64,000 nt of DNA from Photorhabdus laumondii subsp. laumondii (GTDB taxonomy: Bacteria; Pseudomonadota; Gammaproteobacteria; Enterobacterales; Enterobacteriaceae): contig NZ_CP024901.1 in the NCBI RefSeq assembly GCF_003343245.1, forward strand, positions 4,526,001 through 4,590,000, given 5' to 3'. Numbering within the stretch: the stretch's first letter is position 1; every line of letters starts with the position of its first letter. Positions 40,789 through 52,703 of the stretch are shown here, in pieces. The position numbers were made by a program, and so were the translations under genes. The notes beneath the pieces are model-generated. The model made no database searches and had not been told where the DNA came from. It saw only the letters and a program-made list of their open reading frames with translations.

Positions 40789-40980
40789 ATGCTGAAGTAT
40801 AAAGCAAAAAATGAGTCCCTCTTTAAGGGGCATTATACAGTCTGTCTGCTAACCAATTATATTTTGCACTATGCCACGCTGACATCTCATAGAATCCAAG
40901 GCAACGATATTACCTTTCAGTGGCAATCTGTTCAGGCGTTCGGGAATTGTAGTAATTTCATTAGGCTTTCCATCTACACC
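40789..40980 (+). pseudogene. Possible IS91-type transposase fragment
   Basis: A forward frame contains NYILHYATLTSHRIQGNDIT followed by FQWQS and, later, NFIRL. The spacing and residues resemble the IS91 TnpA block around Y-L-x-R-Y-T-x(3)-I-S-N-H-R and the following VTFRYKD and FIRRFL. The fragment has no proper start and runs into the 3' end of pgpA. It marks the right boundary of the accessory region. The match is from pattern alone and is weak. Confidence 0.3.
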
Positions 40981-40985
40981 ACACC

Positions 40986-41477
40986 TCAGAAAATAAAAAT
41001 CTGATAAAACGCCAGTAACCAAACAATCACGAAAGAAAATCCAGCAGCGATAACATCATCCAACATGATGCCTAATCCACCATGAACATAGCGATCAAAC
41101 CAGCGAATTGGCCACGGTTTCCACATATCCAGAATACGAAACACTATAAAACCGGTCAAAACCCACTGCCAGTTAACCATAGGGATTGCCATCAATGTGA
41201 TCCACATACCGATAAATTCATCCCAGACAATACTACCATGGTCATGAACCTTCATATCATCAGAAGTACGCTGACAAATCATTATGCCGAAAAACATCCC
41301 AACAATAATAACCAACCAGCAAATCCATTCCGGAAACTGAACCAGTAATAACCAGAATGGAATAGCCGCTGCCGATCCCATTGTCCCCGGCACCACGGGC
41401 GACAGCCCACTACCAAAACCTGTCGCTAATAGATGCCAGGGATTACTCATCCGTAAACGATGCTTTGCCTTATCCAT
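40986..41477 (-). CDS. pgpA: Phosphatidylglycerophosphatase A
   Basis: A 163-residue inner-membrane enzyme (E. coli 172) that dephosphorylates phosphatidylglycerol phosphate. It has about four hydrophobic segments and conserved [14 protein letters not shown] and [12 protein letters not shown] blocks. Its start overlaps the thiL stop by 8 bp, so translation is coupled. The last residues ([10 protein letters not shown]) abut mobile debris, and the protein is slightly shorter than in E. coli, but all core motifs precede this point. Confidence 0.96.
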   Translation of the reverse strand: MDKAKHRLRMSNPWHLLATGFGSGLSPVVPGTMGSAAAIPFWLLLVQFPEWICWLVIIVGMFFGIMICQRTSDDMKVHDHGSIVWDEFIGMWITLMAIPMVNWQWVLTGFIVFRILDMWKPWPIRWFDRYVHGGLGIMLDDVIAAGFSFVIVWLLAFYQIFIF

Positions 41478-42459
41478 GTGCTTCCTCGGTAATAAAGTGA
41501 TCGAACCCTTTCAGATCTAATTTAATCTCTTTATTATTGCTGTAATAACGAATACCCTCTGATTCCGCCATAATCTGTCCAACACAGCTAAAACCAGCAC
41601 CGGTATGCGCCAACGCAATTTCCAACGCACCACGATTCCTCTCTGGGACAGTAAAACACAATTCATAGTCCTCACCACCACTCAAAGCCCACATTAAAGC
41701 TTGTTGTGGTTCAACGTACTGTTTCATTGCATCAGAGTAAGGAAGCGCATCCAGATTTATTCTGGCTCCACATCGGCTGGCTTTCAGAATGTGACCTAAA
41801 TCAGAAATCAAACCATCAGATAAATCAATTGCTGATGTTGCCAAGCCACGTAGTGCTTGCCCTTGTAAAATACGAGGCTGCGGCCTGAGATGGCGCTGAA
41901 CCAACCAGTTGTGAGATACCGGATCAAAAATTTGCAAACGATTTTGTAACAGAGCCAAACCCGCCGCACTATCCCCCAGCGATCCACTCACATAAATCCA
42001 ATCGCCATTTTTTGCGCCAGTACGCCGTAACGCCCTGCCTGCGGGAACTAAACCATGAATCGTCAACGTCAGACTCATCGGACCGCGGGTAGTGTCACCA
42101 CCAATAAGCTGCATACCATAATAACGCAACTGCTCAAACAGACTGTCACTGAAACCACTCAGCCAGCGTTCATCCACTTCCGGTAATGTTAACGCTAATG
42201 AAAGCCAGGCAGGATCAGCGCCGACTGCGGCCAGATCACTCAGATTCACAGCAAGAGATTTGTAAGCTAAATCTTCAGGAGAAATATCAGGTAAAAAATG
42301 AACGCCTGAAACTAAGGTATCCGTACTAACCGCCAATTGTTGTTTATCGGCTAGTGTCATCAGTGCGCAGTCATCACCAATACCTAAATTTACATCACGC
42401 CGGTTAATCTCCTGGCGATCAAAATAACGTGCAATGAGGTCAAATTCGCCACATGCCAT
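41470..42459 (-). CDS. thiL: Thiamine-monophosphate kinase
   Basis: A 329-residue kinase (E. coli 325) that phosphorylates thiamine monophosphate to the active diphosphate cofactor. It belongs to the PurM/HypE-type superfamily; [20 protein letters not shown] and GGDTTRG carry the metal and substrate aspartates. The operon is nrdR-ribD-ribH-nusB-thiL-pgpA. Its product supports Dxs, encoded 4 kb away. Confidence 0.97.
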   Translation of the reverse strand: MACGEFDLIARYFDRQEINRRDVNLGIGDDCALMTLADKQQLAVSTDTLVSGVHFLPDISPEDLAYKSLAVNLSDLAAVGADPAWLSLALTLPEVDERWLSGFSDSLFEQLRYYGMQLIGGDTTRGPMSLTLTIHGLVPAGRALRRTGAKNGDWIYVSGSLGDSAAGLALLQNRLQIFDPVSHNWLVQRHLRPQPRILQGQALRGLATSAIDLSDGLISDLGHILKASRCGARINLDALPYSDAMKQYVEPQQALMWALSGGEDYELCFTVPERNRGALEIALAHTGAGFSCVGQIMAESEGIRYYSNNKEIKLDLKGFDHFITEEAHG

Positions 42460-42559
42460 AATAAAATCCCAAAAAGTTACTGATGATCACGAACATAAGG
42501 CCGGTATCCCGGCCTTACAAATCATCGTCTACGGTGGGAAAAACCCGACAAGCAGTAGC

Positions 42560-42976
42560 TTATCTTTTTCTGCGTACTGCCGGGCCAGATTTATCCAGTA
42601 CCCCGTTTACGAACTTGTGGCTATCTTCAGCACCGAAGACTTTTGCCAATTCGATAGCTTCGTTAATAGCCACTTTATAAGGGACATCATCACGATAACT
42701 TAGTTCAAACATAGCAATACGCAAAATGGCTTTTTCTACCTGACCTAACTCTTCGAGCTGACGGGAAAGATAAGGGGCCATCAAAGCATCCAGCTTAGCC
42801 GCATTTACAGCTACTCCTGACAGCAATTCGCGAAAATAGGTTACGTCAACACCAGTGACGTCCTGCTCCGACAGAAACTGTAATTCAACATCAGCAATGC
42901 TATTGCCAGATAATTGCCATGAATATATAGCCTGAACAGCGCACTCACGAGCACGACGACGAGCAGCAGGTTTCAC
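42560..42976 (-). CDS. nusB: Transcription antitermination factor NusB
   Basis: A 138-residue all-helical protein (E. coli 139) that with NusE (S10) binds boxA RNA in rRNA antitermination. The opening [20 protein letters not shown] is diagnostic; the start codon is GTG at 42976. It lies 26 bp behind ribH in the conserved ribD-ribH-nusB-thiL operon. Confidence 0.97.
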   Translation of the reverse strand: MKPAARRRARECAVQAIYSWQLSGNSIADVELQFLSEQDVTGVDVTYFRELLSGVAVNAAKLDALMAPYLSRQLEELGQVEKAILRIAMFELSYRDDVPYKVAINEAIELAKVFGAEDSHKFVNGVLDKSGPAVRRKR

Positions 42977-43002
42977 AAGATTCCCCTTAATTAAAACTAA
43001 AA

Positions 43003-43473
43003 TCAGCCTTTAATGGCATTAATTACATTGACCATTTCCAGTGCGGTTAATGCGGCTTCTGCGCCTTTATTACCCGCTTTGGTTCCAGCACGCTCAATCG
43101 CCTGTTCAATGCTTTCTGTGGTCAGAACACCAAACGCTACTGGAATTTCACTAGCCATCGCTACACTAGACAGACCAGAACTGCATTCACCAGCAACGTA
43201 TTCAAAATGAGCGGTACCACCACGGATAACTGTACCTAGCGCGACAACAGCGTCATATTTTTGGGTTTCGACCAATGTCTTCACTGTTAATGGCAACTCG
43301 TAAGCACCAGGAACCCAGACAACAGTGATATTCTCTGAAGCAACCTGACCGATACGCTCAAGCGCATCCACCGCTCCTCCTAACAGACTGTCATTAATGA
43401 AGTTGTTAAAACGTGCAATGGCAATCGCCACACGAGCTTGTGGAGCTGCAACAACACCTTTGATTACGTTCAT
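43003..43473 (-). CDS. ribH: 6,7-dimethyl-8-ribityllumazine synthase
   Basis: A 156-residue enzyme (called ribE in E. coli; 156 residues) catalysing the penultimate step of riboflavin synthesis; forms 60-mer shells. Conserved [22 protein letters not shown] and [14 protein letters not shown] substrate loops are intact. It lies between ribD and nusB on the same strand. No FMN riboswitch is visible in the operon, as usual for enterics, where only ribB carries one. Confidence 0.97.
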   Translation of the reverse strand: MNVIKGVVAAPQARVAIAIARFNNFINDSLLGGAVDALERIGQVASENITVVWVPGAYELPLTVKTLVETQKYDAVVALGTVIRGGTAHFEYVAGECSSGLSSVAMASEIPVAFGVLTTESIEQAIERAGTKAGNKGAEAALTALEMVNVINAIKG

Positions 43474-43599
43474 AGCCTTCCTTCCATCTGTTCATATCCG
43501 CAGGGGGGCGGATTCTATCATATTCTTTCGTTAGCTGCGCCTGCCGATTTAGCAGCAGAGCATAAAAACAGGCAAACTCACCCACACTCACATATTCAG

Positions 43600-44709
43600 T
43601 CAGTATACAGGCCGCAGATGCAGACGAAGATCAGGCCCAACTTGCTGTACATCGAAAATGTCAAATTCCGGTGCCTCTGCCAGATTTTTGAGTTCAGGAA
43701 TAGTGAACAAACCACGAGCCGTATCACCTAGCACTTTTGGCGCAACATAAAGAACCAATTCATCCACCAACCCTAAAGTTAGCAATGCGCCTGCCAGCAA
43801 TGCCCCACACTCAGTCCAGACTGTGTTGATCTGGCGCTTACCCAGCTGCATCATCAATGACACCAAATCTACCCCAATACCATGAGCAGGTAACAGTATC
43901 TGTTCTACATTTTCAGATAAGTCATGTTCATCTACTTTAGTGCGAGCCAGCCAACAATAACCGGGCTGCTGTATGACCTGATGCTGGGGGCTAACACGAT
44001 TCTGACTGTCAACAATAACACGTACCGGTTGACAAAGATTTTCCTCGGGATAAACCGCCTGAATTTCTGCGTCCAATTCACTCCAACGAACTGTCAAGTG
44101 AGGATCATCAGCTAAAACAGTGCTACTGGAACTCAGAATCGCGCTACATTGAGCACGGAATTTTTGCACATCACAGCGAGCTTGTGGTGATGTAATCCAT
44201 TTACTTTCACCAGAAGCTAATGCCGTTCGGCCGTCGAGAGAAGTCGCCATCTTCAACTGAATATATGGAAACCCGGTACGCATCCGCTTCAAAAACCCCC
44301 GGTTGAGAGATTCAGCTTCTTCCATCATCAGTCCATGTTCTACTGCAATACCAGCCTGTTGCAGCTTATAAAGCCCTCTTCCTGCTACCTGTGGATTGGG
44401 ATCCTGCATCGCCGCAACCACACGGCTAACGCCAGCCGCAATCAACGCATCGGCACAAGGCGGGGTCTTACCGTGATGGCTGCATGGCTCAAGCGTGACA
44501 TAAACAGTTGCGCCTTTAGCTTTATCTCCGGCTATCTGTAACGCGTAAACCTCAGCATGCGGCTCACCAGAACGTAAATGAAAACCTTCCCCAACAATTT
44601 GTCCATCATGCACAATCACACAACCAACGTTAGGATTAGGTGACGTGGTAAAGCGCCCTTGACGCGCCAATTCCAAAGCGCGCGCCATATATTTTTTATC
44701 GTTATTCAC
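43600..44709 (-). CDS. ribD: Bifunctional riboflavin deaminase/reductase RibD
   Basis: A 369-residue enzyme (E. coli 367). The N-terminal zinc deaminase domain has GEPHAEVYAL and EPCSHHGKTPPCADAL; the C-terminal reductase domain begins at GFPYIQLKMATSLDGRTAL. The start is GTG at 44709 (V-N-N-D-K-K-Y-M-A-R-A-L), 4 nt after the nrdR stop; 25 upstream in-frame codons overlap nrdR and lack homology. It acts on the GTP-derived pyrimidine before RibH. Gap to ribH is 126 bp. Confidence 0.96.
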   Translation of the reverse strand: MNNDKKYMARALELARQGRFTTSPNPNVGCVIVHDGQIVGEGFHLRSGEPHAEVYALQIAGDKAKGATVYVTLEPCSHHGKTPPCADALIAAGVSRVVAAMQDPNPQVAGRGLYKLQQAGIAVEHGLMMEEAESLNRGFLKRMRTGFPYIQLKMATSLDGRTALASGESKWITSPQARCDVQKFRAQCSAILSSSSTVLADDPHLTVRWSELDAEIQAVYPEENLCQPVRVIVDSQNRVSPQHQVIQQPGYCWLARTKVDEHDLSENVEQILLPAHGIGVDLVSLMMQLGKRQINTVWTECGALLAGALLTLGLVDELVLYVAPKVLGDTARGLFTIPELKNLAEAPEFDIFDVQQVGPDLRLHLRPVY

Positions 44710-44713
44710 TGGT

Positions 44714-45163
44714 TCAACCTTGTAATCTAGCAATCTCTTCGCCAAATTCACGAATATCTTCAAAGCTGCGATAGACAGAAGCAAAACGGATATAGGCGAC
44801 TTTATCCAATTTCTTCAATTCATCCATAACCAGATTACCAATCATCTTGGATGGAACTTCCCGCTCACCGGTAGCACGTAACTGAGATTTAATATAGCTA
44901 ATCGCCATTTCTACATCATCAGAACTGACTGGGCGCTTTTCCAGTGCTTTTTGCATACCACGGCGCAATTTCTCTTCATCGAACGGCTCTCGGATATCGT
45001 CACTTTTTATTACTCTAGGCATAACTAGCTCAGCCATTTCAAAAGTGGTGAATCGTTCATGACACTCAAGACACTGGCGCCGTCGGCGCACCTGCGAGCC
45101 ATCCCCTACCAAACGAGAGTCAATCACTTTGGTATCAACAGCAGCACAAAATGGGCAATGCAT
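44714..45163 (-). CDS. nrdR: Transcriptional repressor NrdR
   Basis: A 149-residue ribonucleotide-reductase repressor, as in E. coli. The zinc ribbon is C3-x2-C6 and C31-x2-C34; the ATP-cone domain follows ([20 protein letters not shown]). ATP/dATP binding controls oligomerisation on NrdR boxes near nrd genes, none of which are in this window. It starts the nrdR-ribD-ribH-nusB-thiL-pgpA cluster. Confidence 0.98.
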   Translation of the reverse strand: MHCPFCAAVDTKVIDSRLVGDGSQVRRRRQCLECHERFTTFEMAELVMPRVIKSDDIREPFDEEKLRRGMQKALEKRPVSSDDVEMAISYIKSQLRATGEREVPSKMIGNLVMDELKKLDKVAYIRFASVYRSFEDIREFGEEIARLQG

Positions 45164-45222
45164 ATCGTTTCCTGATGGTTAATCCGAACTAAATTTACAG
45201 TTTATCCTTAATCTGAATAAAA

Positions 45223-45255
45223 AACACCCTGTCAGTCGGATACTCACAGGGTGTT
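45223..45255 (-). terminator. Intrinsic terminator of secF
   Basis: AACACCCTGT pairs with ACAGGGTGTT, and on the minus strand TTTTTATT follows. It is 25 bp past the secF stop. Confidence 0.9.
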
Positions 45256-45278
45256 TGAACAGCATCAAGGCAGAATAA

Positions 45279-46247
45279 TTAAGGCAGTAAAGATGGCTGA
45301 TCAGCTCCTTCCTTCTCAACCTTTTGCTGGATCATGTGTTCACGCTTCATACCCAGTTTCAACGCTAAAGCGGAAGCAACATAGATAGAAGATACCGTAC
45401 CGATAGAAACACCAATTAACATCGCTAGTGAGAAACCCTTCAACATTGCACCACCGAAAATATACAACATCAGCACCACCAGTAAAGTTGTTGCAGATGT
45501 CATGATTGTACGGCTCAATGTTTGCGTCAGAGAGACGTTCATAATTTCATACGACGTACCACGACGGATCTTACGGAAATTCTCACGGATACGGTCAGAA
45601 ACCACGATACTGTCATTCAATGAGTAACCGATAACTGACATCAGCGATGCCACAATGGTCAGGTCAATCTCGATACGGAACAATGACAGAACCCCTAGCG
45701 TGATGATGACATCATGGGCAAGCGCAAGAACCGCACCCAATGCTAAACGCCATTCAAAACGGAACCCAACATAAATCAAGATACAGATAAGCGCCGCCAG
45801 CAACGCCATTGCACCATCTTGGGCGAGCTCAGCACCGACACTCGGCCCAACAATTTCAATACGATTGACACTCGCATCTTTATCAATGGTGTCATTAATG
45901 ACTTTAATAACCTTTTTACCCAGTTCCTCATTCGCCGCACCCGTAACTGGTGGCATACGCACCATTACATCACGGCTACTACCGAAATTTTGCAACAGCG
46001 GATCTTCAAAGCCCGCTTTTGCCAGGTTATCACGCATCTTATCCAGATCAGCAGATTGACTGAGTTTGATTTCAATTACCGTACCACCGGTAAAATCGAG
46101 TCCCCAGTTAAACCCGCGAGTTGCCATCACAAAAACAGAAGCTACCAACAGCAGCAACGAAATTCCGAAAGCAACGTTGTCCCAGCGCATAAAGTCATAG
46201 ACTCTGCGACCGTAGTTCAATTGTTCAACAGTATAATCCTGTGCCAC
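45279..46247 (-). CDS. secF: Protein translocase subunit SecF
   Basis: A 322-residue RND-like membrane protein (E. coli 323) with six transmembrane helices and one periplasmic domain. Conserved [14 protein letters not shown] and the DEAD-free motif [14 protein letters not shown] with its membrane aspartate are present. SecDF uses the proton-motive force to pull substrates after SecA. The start is GTG at 46247. It follows secD by 10 bp and ends the yajC-secD-secF unit. E. coli tsx, normally between nrdR and secF, is absent. Confidence 0.97.
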   Translation of the reverse strand: MAQDYTVEQLNYGRRVYDFMRWDNVAFGISLLLLVASVFVMATRGFNWGLDFTGGTVIEIKLSQSADLDKMRDNLAKAGFEDPLLQNFGSSRDVMVRMPPVTGAANEELGKKVIKVINDTIDKDASVNRIEIVGPSVGAELAQDGAMALLAALICILIYVGFRFEWRLALGAVLALAHDVIITLGVLSLFRIEIDLTIVASLMSVIGYSLNDSIVVSDRIRENFRKIRRGTSYEIMNVSLTQTLSRTIMTSATTLLVVLMLYIFGGAMLKGFSLAMLIGVSIGTVSSIYVASALALKLGMKREHMIQQKVEKEGADQPSLLP

Positions 46248-46257
46248 AACGTGCTCC

Positions 46258-48105
46258 TTAAATTGACAGCTTCTTAATACGCTTACCGCCGTATAGCAGG
46301 TTAACGATTCCTCGCGTACCTACAATAGCGGTGAACATAGAAGTCGCGACACCAATTGACGTTGTTATCGCAAAGCCTTTAATTGACCCGGTACCAACAG
46401 CATAAAGAATGACCGCCGTAATCAACGTGGTCAAGTTAGCATCAATAATACTGGAGAAAGCGCCTTTATAACCTTCATGTATCGCTTGTTGGACTGTCCG
46501 GCCATTACGCAACTCTTCTTTGATACGTTCGTTGATCAGCACGTTCGCATCAACCGCCACCGCCAGCGTTAGCACAATACCCGCAATCCCCGGCATGGTT
46601 AACGTCGCCCCTGGTAACAGAGACATGATACCAACAATCAGCACCAGATTAGCCAACAACGCACTGCTCGCAATCACGCCGAATTTGCGATAGTAAATCA
46701 CCATAAACAGAATTGATGCAATTAAGCCCCACAGACAAGCCTCTAAACCTTGTTCAATGTTTTGCAGACCAAGGGTTGGCCCAATAGTACGCTCTTCTAC
46801 AATCTGAATCGGCGCGATCAGAGCACCCGCACGCAACAATAAGGATAACTGACGCGCTTCGGTTGCGTTGGAAAGGCCCGTGATACGGAAACTGTTCCCC
46901 AGACGAGTCTGAATATTAGCAATGTTAATCACTTCTTCATGTTTAACTAACACCGACCGACCATTAGCATCTTTCTTACCGCTGTCTTTATATTCCACAA
47001 ACAATGTCGCCATTGGCTTACCAACATTGTCTTTGGTGAAATTAGACATCGCTGTGCCACCGGCACTGTCCAGTGAAATACTGACCTGTGGATTACCATA
47101 TTCATCGGTATCCGGGATTGAATCTGTAATGTGATCACCGGTCAGAATAACACGTTTATATAACACAACCGGATTACCATCACGAGTGCTCTTCACCTCA
47201 GAATCACCTGGCACACGGCCTGATGTAGCTGCGGTAGAGTCAATACCGGTATTGACCAGACGGAATTCCAACGTTGCTGTCGCACCAAGAATCTCTTTTG
47301 CACGAGCAGTATCCTGAATACCCGGTAATTCAACCACGATACGGTCAGCGCCCTGACGCTGAACCAATGGTTCAGCCACACCCAGTTGATTAACACGGTT
47401 ACGCAGAATGGTAATATTCTGCTGCACCGCATAAGAGCGGGCTTCGCGCTGACGTTCATCACTCATCACCGCTTTCAGAGTATTATTGCTTCCAATACTG
47501 AAAACTAAATCACGGTGACGGCCAGTAAGATAGTTTTCCGCCTCAGACCGTGCTTTCTCATCACGGAAGCGGATTTCTACACCGTAATTATCAATTTTAC
47601 GGGCAGTGGAGTAAGGAATACCTTTTTCACGCAAATCAGTGCGCAGGCCATCAATATTCTGCTCTTGCAGTTTGCCTAATGCGGTTTCCATATCCACTTC
47701 CATCAGGAAGTGCACCCCACCTCGCAGATCAAGACCCAGTTTCATTGGTTCGGCACCAACCTTACTTAACCAAGTTGGTGTTGCTGGTGCCAGGTTCAGT
47801 GCCACCACGTACTGATCGCCTAATGTGGACACCAATGCTTCACGGGCACGAAGCTGAATATCGGAATTATCGAAACGAGCAAGAATCGCACCATTTTCCA
47901 GCGCAATAGATTTACTCGCGATTTGATTTTTTTCTAAAACATTATGGATTTGGACCAGCGTTTGCTCACTGGCGGCAATGCCTCGCGCGCCAGTGATTTG
48001 TACAGCCGGATCCTCACCATAAAGGTTGGGAAGTGCATAAAGCAAACCGATGAGGATCGCAGCGATCAGCATCAGATACTTCCACAAAGGATAACGGTTT
48101 AGCAC
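46258..48105 (-). CDS. secD: Protein translocase subunit SecD
   Basis: A 615-residue membrane protein, as in E. coli. One N-terminal helix, a large periplasmic domain, then five helices. The P1-head motif [16 protein letters not shown] and the membrane motif [17 protein letters not shown] (proton-relay aspartate) are intact. It works with SecF and YajC in the holo-translocon. The start is GTG at 48105, 27 bp after the yajC stop. Confidence 0.98.
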   Translation of the reverse strand: MLNRYPLWKYLMLIAAILIGLLYALPNLYGEDPAVQITGARGIAASEQTLVQIHNVLEKNQIASKSIALENGAILARFDNSDIQLRAREALVSTLGDQYVVALNLAPATPTWLSKVGAEPMKLGLDLRGGVHFLMEVDMETALGKLQEQNIDGLRTDLREKGIPYSTARKIDNYGVEIRFRDEKARSEAENYLTGRHRDLVFSIGSNNTLKAVMSDERQREARSYAVQQNITILRNRVNQLGVAEPLVQRQGADRIVVELPGIQDTARAKEILGATATLEFRLVNTGIDSTAATSGRVPGDSEVKSTRDGNPVVLYKRVILTGDHITDSIPDTDEYGNPQVSISLDSAGGTAMSNFTKDNVGKPMATLFVEYKDSGKKDANGRSVLVKHEEVINIANIQTRLGNSFRITGLSNATEARQLSLLLRAGALIAPIQIVEERTIGPTLGLQNIEQGLEACLWGLIASILFMVIYYRKFGVIASSALLANLVLIVGIMSLLPGATLTMPGIAGIVLTLAVAVDANVLINERIKEELRNGRTVQQAIHEGYKGAFSSIIDANLTTLITAVILYAVGTGSIKGFAITTSIGVATSMFTAIVGTRGIVNLLYGGKRIKKLSI

Positions 48106-48132
48106 GGCAGTTCCCTTCGGGAAAATCAGAAA

Positions 48133-48462
48133 TTACAGAGCTTTCATTGTACCTTTCGGTAAAACGGCAGCGACGAAATCACGTTTAATGGTCACTTCAG
48201 TAGTGTCATTCAGTGCTACAACGATATAACCCGTGTCAGAAACTTTTGTGACACGACCAATCAAACCACCATTGGTCATCACCTCATCACCTTTGGAAAT
48301 AGAATCCATCAGCTTTCTGTGTTCTTTGGTACGTTTCTGTTGTGGACGCAGGATCATGAAATAGAAGATCAAGCCGAAAACGACCAGCATGATGATCAAA
48401 GAATATGGGCTTCCCTGAGCCGGTGCGCCAGCAGATGCTGCTGCTTCAGAAATAATACTCAT
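48133..48462 (-). CDS. yajC: Sec translocase accessory subunit YajC
   Basis: A 109-residue single-pass membrane protein (E. coli 110) associated with SecDF. The helix SLIIMLVVFGLIFYFMILRP is followed by a basic cytosolic part with KGDEVMTNGGLIGRV. The start at 48462 matches E. coli; the upstream in-frame codons lack conservation. It lies 91 bp behind tgt. Confidence 0.96.
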   Translation of the reverse strand: MSIISEAAASAGAPAQGSPYSLIIMLVVFGLIFYFMILRPQQKRTKEHRKLMDSISKGDEVMTNGGLIGRVTKVSDTGYIVVALNDTTEVTIKRDFVAAVLPKGTMKAL

Positions 48463-48553
48463 TAAACTTCCCTCATTGTTATCAAATTCAATAGTAATCA
48501 AAAACCAGCCGCAATATGCTATACCCACTGAAACCAGTCAATCACTACTTAAG

Positions 48554-49678
<1,125 letters not shown>

Positions 49679-49828
49679 TTAACCTCCAGGCATCAGATAA
49701 ACAGTCCGATGCTGTTGTTCAAAATCAGACAAAGTTGAAATTTACCGTTGAACTGAGATATTCACATAACACTATTTTCAACAACTTCAATAATATATTC
49801 CAGTCAATGCCATAATCATTACATTGAA

Positions 49829-50896
49829 TTAAGAAATCTTTTCCTTGCAAGCGAAGGGATTACGACGAATAAACATAGCATCACCATAACTAAAGAAACG
49901 ATATTTTTCTGCAACCGCCTCTTGATAAGCATTCATCGTATTTTTATAACCCGCAAACGCAGAAACCAGCATAATAAGTGTCGATTCCGGCAAATGGAAA
50001 TTAGTAATCAACGCGTCCACAACCTGATATTCAAAACCCGGATAGATAAAAATTTGCGTGTCATTAAAAAATGGCGCAATTAACTCATCCTGACAGGCTT
50101 TTGCGGCACTTTCCAGCGATCGAACTGACGTTGTGCCAACGGCAACAACTTTGTTACCTCGCGCCTTACATGCCAGCACAGCATCAACCACATCCTGTGG
50201 CACTTCTGCATACTCAGCATGCATAATATGGTCTTCAATGGTCTCCACCCGCACAGGCTGGAAAGTACCCGCACCAACATGCAATGTCACAAAAACCATC
50301 TCCACGCCCTTTTTACGCAGCGCTTCCAATAATGGCTCATCAAAATGAAGACCGGCCGTTGGTGCAGCTACCGCTCCGGGCCGTTCACTGTATACAGTTT
50401 GGTACAACTCACGGTCTGCCTCTTCATCAGGACGATTAATATAAGGCGGCAAAGGCATATGACCTATGTCATCCAAAATGGACAACACATCACGTTCATC
50501 ATCAAAACGTATTTCGAACAAGGTATCATGACGGGCCAACATGGTTGCTTTAAGACTTTCATTGTCACCTAATAACAGCTCAGTTCCCTCTTTTGGCGCT
50601 TTGGAAGCACGCACATGTGCAAGTACCCGCTTATCATCCAACACCCGTTCAACCAGCACTTCCAGCTTACCGCCCGTAGCTTTTCGGCCGAAAATACGCG
50701 CAGGTATGACGCGGGTATTATTAAAAACCAGTAAATCTCCGGCATTCAGCTTATCGAGAACATCCGTAAAAATACCATGCGTTAATGCCCCCGTTTCACC
50801 ATCAAGCGAGAGCAAACGACAGCCACTACGTTGTGGTTGAGGGTAATGAGCAATCATTTCGTCAGGAAGTTCAAAAGTAAAATCGGAGACACGCAT
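49829..50896 (-). CDS. queA: S-adenosylmethionine:tRNA ribosyltransferase-isomerase
   Basis: A 355-residue enzyme (E. coli 356) that transfers the ribosyl part of SAM to preQ1-tRNA, giving epoxyqueuosine. Diagnostic motifs are [13 protein letters not shown] at the start, AAPTAGLHF, and [11 protein letters not shown]. It is first in queA-tgt-yajC-secD-secF and divergent from acpH over a 104-bp gap. Confidence 0.98.
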   Translation of the reverse strand: MRVSDFTFELPDEMIAHYPQPQRSGCRLLSLDGETGALTHGIFTDVLDKLNAGDLLVFNNTRVIPARIFGRKATGGKLEVLVERVLDDKRVLAHVRASKAPKEGTELLLGDNESLKATMLARHDTLFEIRFDDERDVLSILDDIGHMPLPPYINRPDEEADRELYQTVYSERPGAVAAPTAGLHFDEPLLEALRKKGVEMVFVTLHVGAGTFQPVRVETIEDHIMHAEYAEVPQDVVDAVLACKARGNKVVAVGTTSVRSLESAAKACQDELIAPFFNDTQIFIYPGFEYQVVDALITNFHLPESTLIMLVSAFAGYKNTMNAYQEAVAEKYRFFSYGDAMFIRRNPFACKEKIS

Positions 50897-51000
50897 TATA
50901 TTTAATCATTCAGAAAAACAAGCGGACTAGTCTAGTGCCGCAGCCCTGAGGGTGCAACAAATAAGCACATAACTTCGCGGATTTATATTATAATTGCCGA

Positions 51001-51597
51001 ATGAATTTTCTCGCTCACCTTCATTTAGCAACTCTGGCTGACAGTTCCTTACTAGGAAATCTGATGGCTGATTTTGTGCGCGGTAATCCAGAGGGACAAT
51101 ACAGTGCTGATGTGGTTGCAGGTATTCGTATGCATCGGCGTGTTGACGTATTAACAGATACCCATCCACTGGTTATTCAAGCCCGTCATTTATTCAGTAA
51201 TTCATATCGACGGGTTGCGCCGATTACTTTAGATATTATCTGGGATCACTTCCTCTCCTTGAATTGGGATAAACTGGTTCCCACTTACTCATTACCGGCA
51301 TTTATTCACCATGCTCGTAGTCAGATTGAACCTCATCTTTATTACACTCCCGAAAAATTTCAGGAGCTGAATGCGTTTTTATGGCGGCAAAACTGGCTGA
51401 TCCGTTATGCAGATCTTGCATTTATCGCAGATGTATTAAAAGGCATGGCTCGAAGACATCCCAGATTATCGGCTTTATCTGGATCATTTCAGGATATAGA
51501 GCAACATTACGCTGATTTCGACGCACTATTCTGGCAATTTTATCCCTATATGATGGAAAAGGCAGAAAATAAGGATTTTTACTGCTTACCCCAATAG
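51001..51597 (+). CDS. acpH: Acyl-carrier-protein phosphodiesterase
   Basis: A 198-residue protein (AcpH/YajB; E. coli 193) that removes the phosphopantetheine group from holo-ACP. It has an HD-like metal-binding fold: the N-terminal [12 protein letters not shown] and [16 protein letters not shown] contain the conserved histidines and aspartate. It is divergent from queA as in E. coli. In E. coli malZ and proY lie beyond; here a peroxiredoxin and ggt replace them. Confidence 0.94.
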   Translation: MNFLAHLHLATLADSSLLGNLMADFVRGNPEGQYSADVVAGIRMHRRVDVLTDTHPLVIQARHLFSNSYRRVAPITLDIIWDHFLSLNWDKLVPTYSLPAFIHHARSQIEPHLYYTPEKFQELNAFLWRQNWLIRYADLAFIADVLKGMARRHPRLSALSGSFQDIEQHYADFDALFWQFYPYMMEKAENKDFYCLPQ

Positions 51598-51770
51598 ACG
51601 TTTATGTTCAAAATATCACCTTCATTTAATACACACCGTAGAACTCCCCCTTTCTAGCTAATACAACCTGTGTCAGACTGAGCAAATATGCACCACAGCT
51701 TATGAAGCAAGCAGTCTCATCCTAGCACGCAGAAAGACATGACAGTAAAGAAAATAAAAATAAGGTATTG

Positions 51771-51785
51771 ATAGGTAAAATCTAT
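51771..51785 (+). promoter_or_regulatory. OxyR-type half site at the peroxiredoxin promoter
   Basis: ATAGGTAAAATCTAT matches the OxyR motif ATAG-n-T-nnn-A-n-CTAT at all ten fixed positions. It abuts a candidate -35. A second half-site 22 bp downstream is poorly conserved. Location directly upstream of a peroxide-scavenging gene makes OxyR control likely. Confidence 0.7.
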
Positions 51786-51813
51786 TGCAAAGATTAGTAT
51801 TTTATCCTTTATT
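51785..51813 (+). promoter_or_regulatory. Candidate promoter of the peroxiredoxin gene
   Basis: TTGCAA, a 17-nt spacer and TTTATT (51808-51813) follow the OxyR-type site. The weak -10 would suit an activator-dependent promoter. It leaves a leader of about 60 nt before the ATG at 51882. The rest of the 284-bp acpH gap shows nothing else. Confidence 0.45.
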
Positions 51814-51881
51814 GGTGTACGCTAATTCCTTATTCTATATCCAATTTTTACATAAACCCCGCAAAACTACAGGAGTAACTC

Positions 51882-52484
51882 ATGGTTCTGGTAACTCGTC
51901 AAGCCCCTGACTTTACAGCAGCAGCGGTCCTCGGCAACGGCGAAATAGTTGGGAATTTCAACCTGAAAAAACACCTAAATGGTAAACCTGCCGTTATCTT
52001 TTTCTGGCCAATGGACTTTACTTTCGTATGCCCTTCTGAGCTGATCGCATTTGACCACCGCTACGAAGAGTTCAAAAAGCGCGGAGTGGAAGTTATAGGT
52101 GTTTCTTTTGATTCTGAATTCGTCCACAACGCATGGCGTAAAACTCCTGTCGATCAAGGTGGTATTGGCGAAGTTAAATATGCAATGGTTGCTGATACTA
52201 AACGCGAGATTCAAAAATCCTACGGCATTGAGCACCCAGAAGCGGGTGTTGCTCTGCGCGGCTCTTTCCTGATCGACAAAAACGGCGTAGTTCGTCATCA
52301 AGTCGTGAACGATCTGCCTCTGGGCCGTAACATTGACGAAATGCTGCGTATGGTTGACGCACTGCAATTCCATGAAGAGCACGGCGATGTTTGCCCTGCA
52401 CAATGGGAAAAAGGTAAAGAAGGCATGAGCGCATCTCCAGATGGCGTAGCTAAATACCTGTCTCAAAACGCTGCTAAACTATAA
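51882..52484 (+). CDS. Typical 2-Cys peroxiredoxin (AhpC/TSA family)
   Basis: A 200-residue peroxiredoxin reducing H2O2 and organic or nitrogen peroxides. The peroxidatic cysteine is C50 in FTFVCPSE and the resolving cysteine C171 in GDVCPAQW. A GGIG loop (residues 93-96) is present but the C-terminal YF motif is replaced by YL (AKYLSQNAAKL). It is closer to Prx1/TsaA proteins than to enteric AhpC (187 residues), and there is no ahpF beside it, so thioredoxin is the likely reductant. AGGAG precedes the ATG. A strong terminator follows, so it is monocistronic. Confidence 0.93.
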   Translation: MVLVTRQAPDFTAAAVLGNGEIVGNFNLKKHLNGKPAVIFFWPMDFTFVCPSELIAFDHRYEEFKKRGVEVIGVSFDSEFVHNAWRKTPVDQGGIGEVKYAMVADTKREIQKSYGIEHPEAGVALRGSFLIDKNGVVRHQVVNDLPLGRNIDEMLRMVDALQFHEEHGDVCPAQWEKGKEGMSASPDGVAKYLSQNAAKL

Positions 52485-52507
52485 CCTTAGATATTATCCA
52501 TAATTAG

Positions 52508-52538
52508 GCCAGCTGGTTATTCCGGCTGGTTTTTTTTC
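52508..52538 (+). terminator. Intrinsic terminator of the peroxiredoxin gene
   Basis: CCAGC and GCTGG frame an 11-nt loop, followed by nine T. It is 25 bp past the stop. Confidence 0.85.
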
Positions 52539-52703
52539 ACTGAAATTCCTCGTTTTGCCACCTTGCGCACAAAAACCCCCTATTCCCAATAACTATCACC
52601 ACTTACAATTAAATTTACAATTGTTTAACATTAAAATCAGTGTAAATAAAACAAGTCATTACACCGACAAAAATAACCTCACCAAAAGACAGGAGCTTAC
52701 AAC

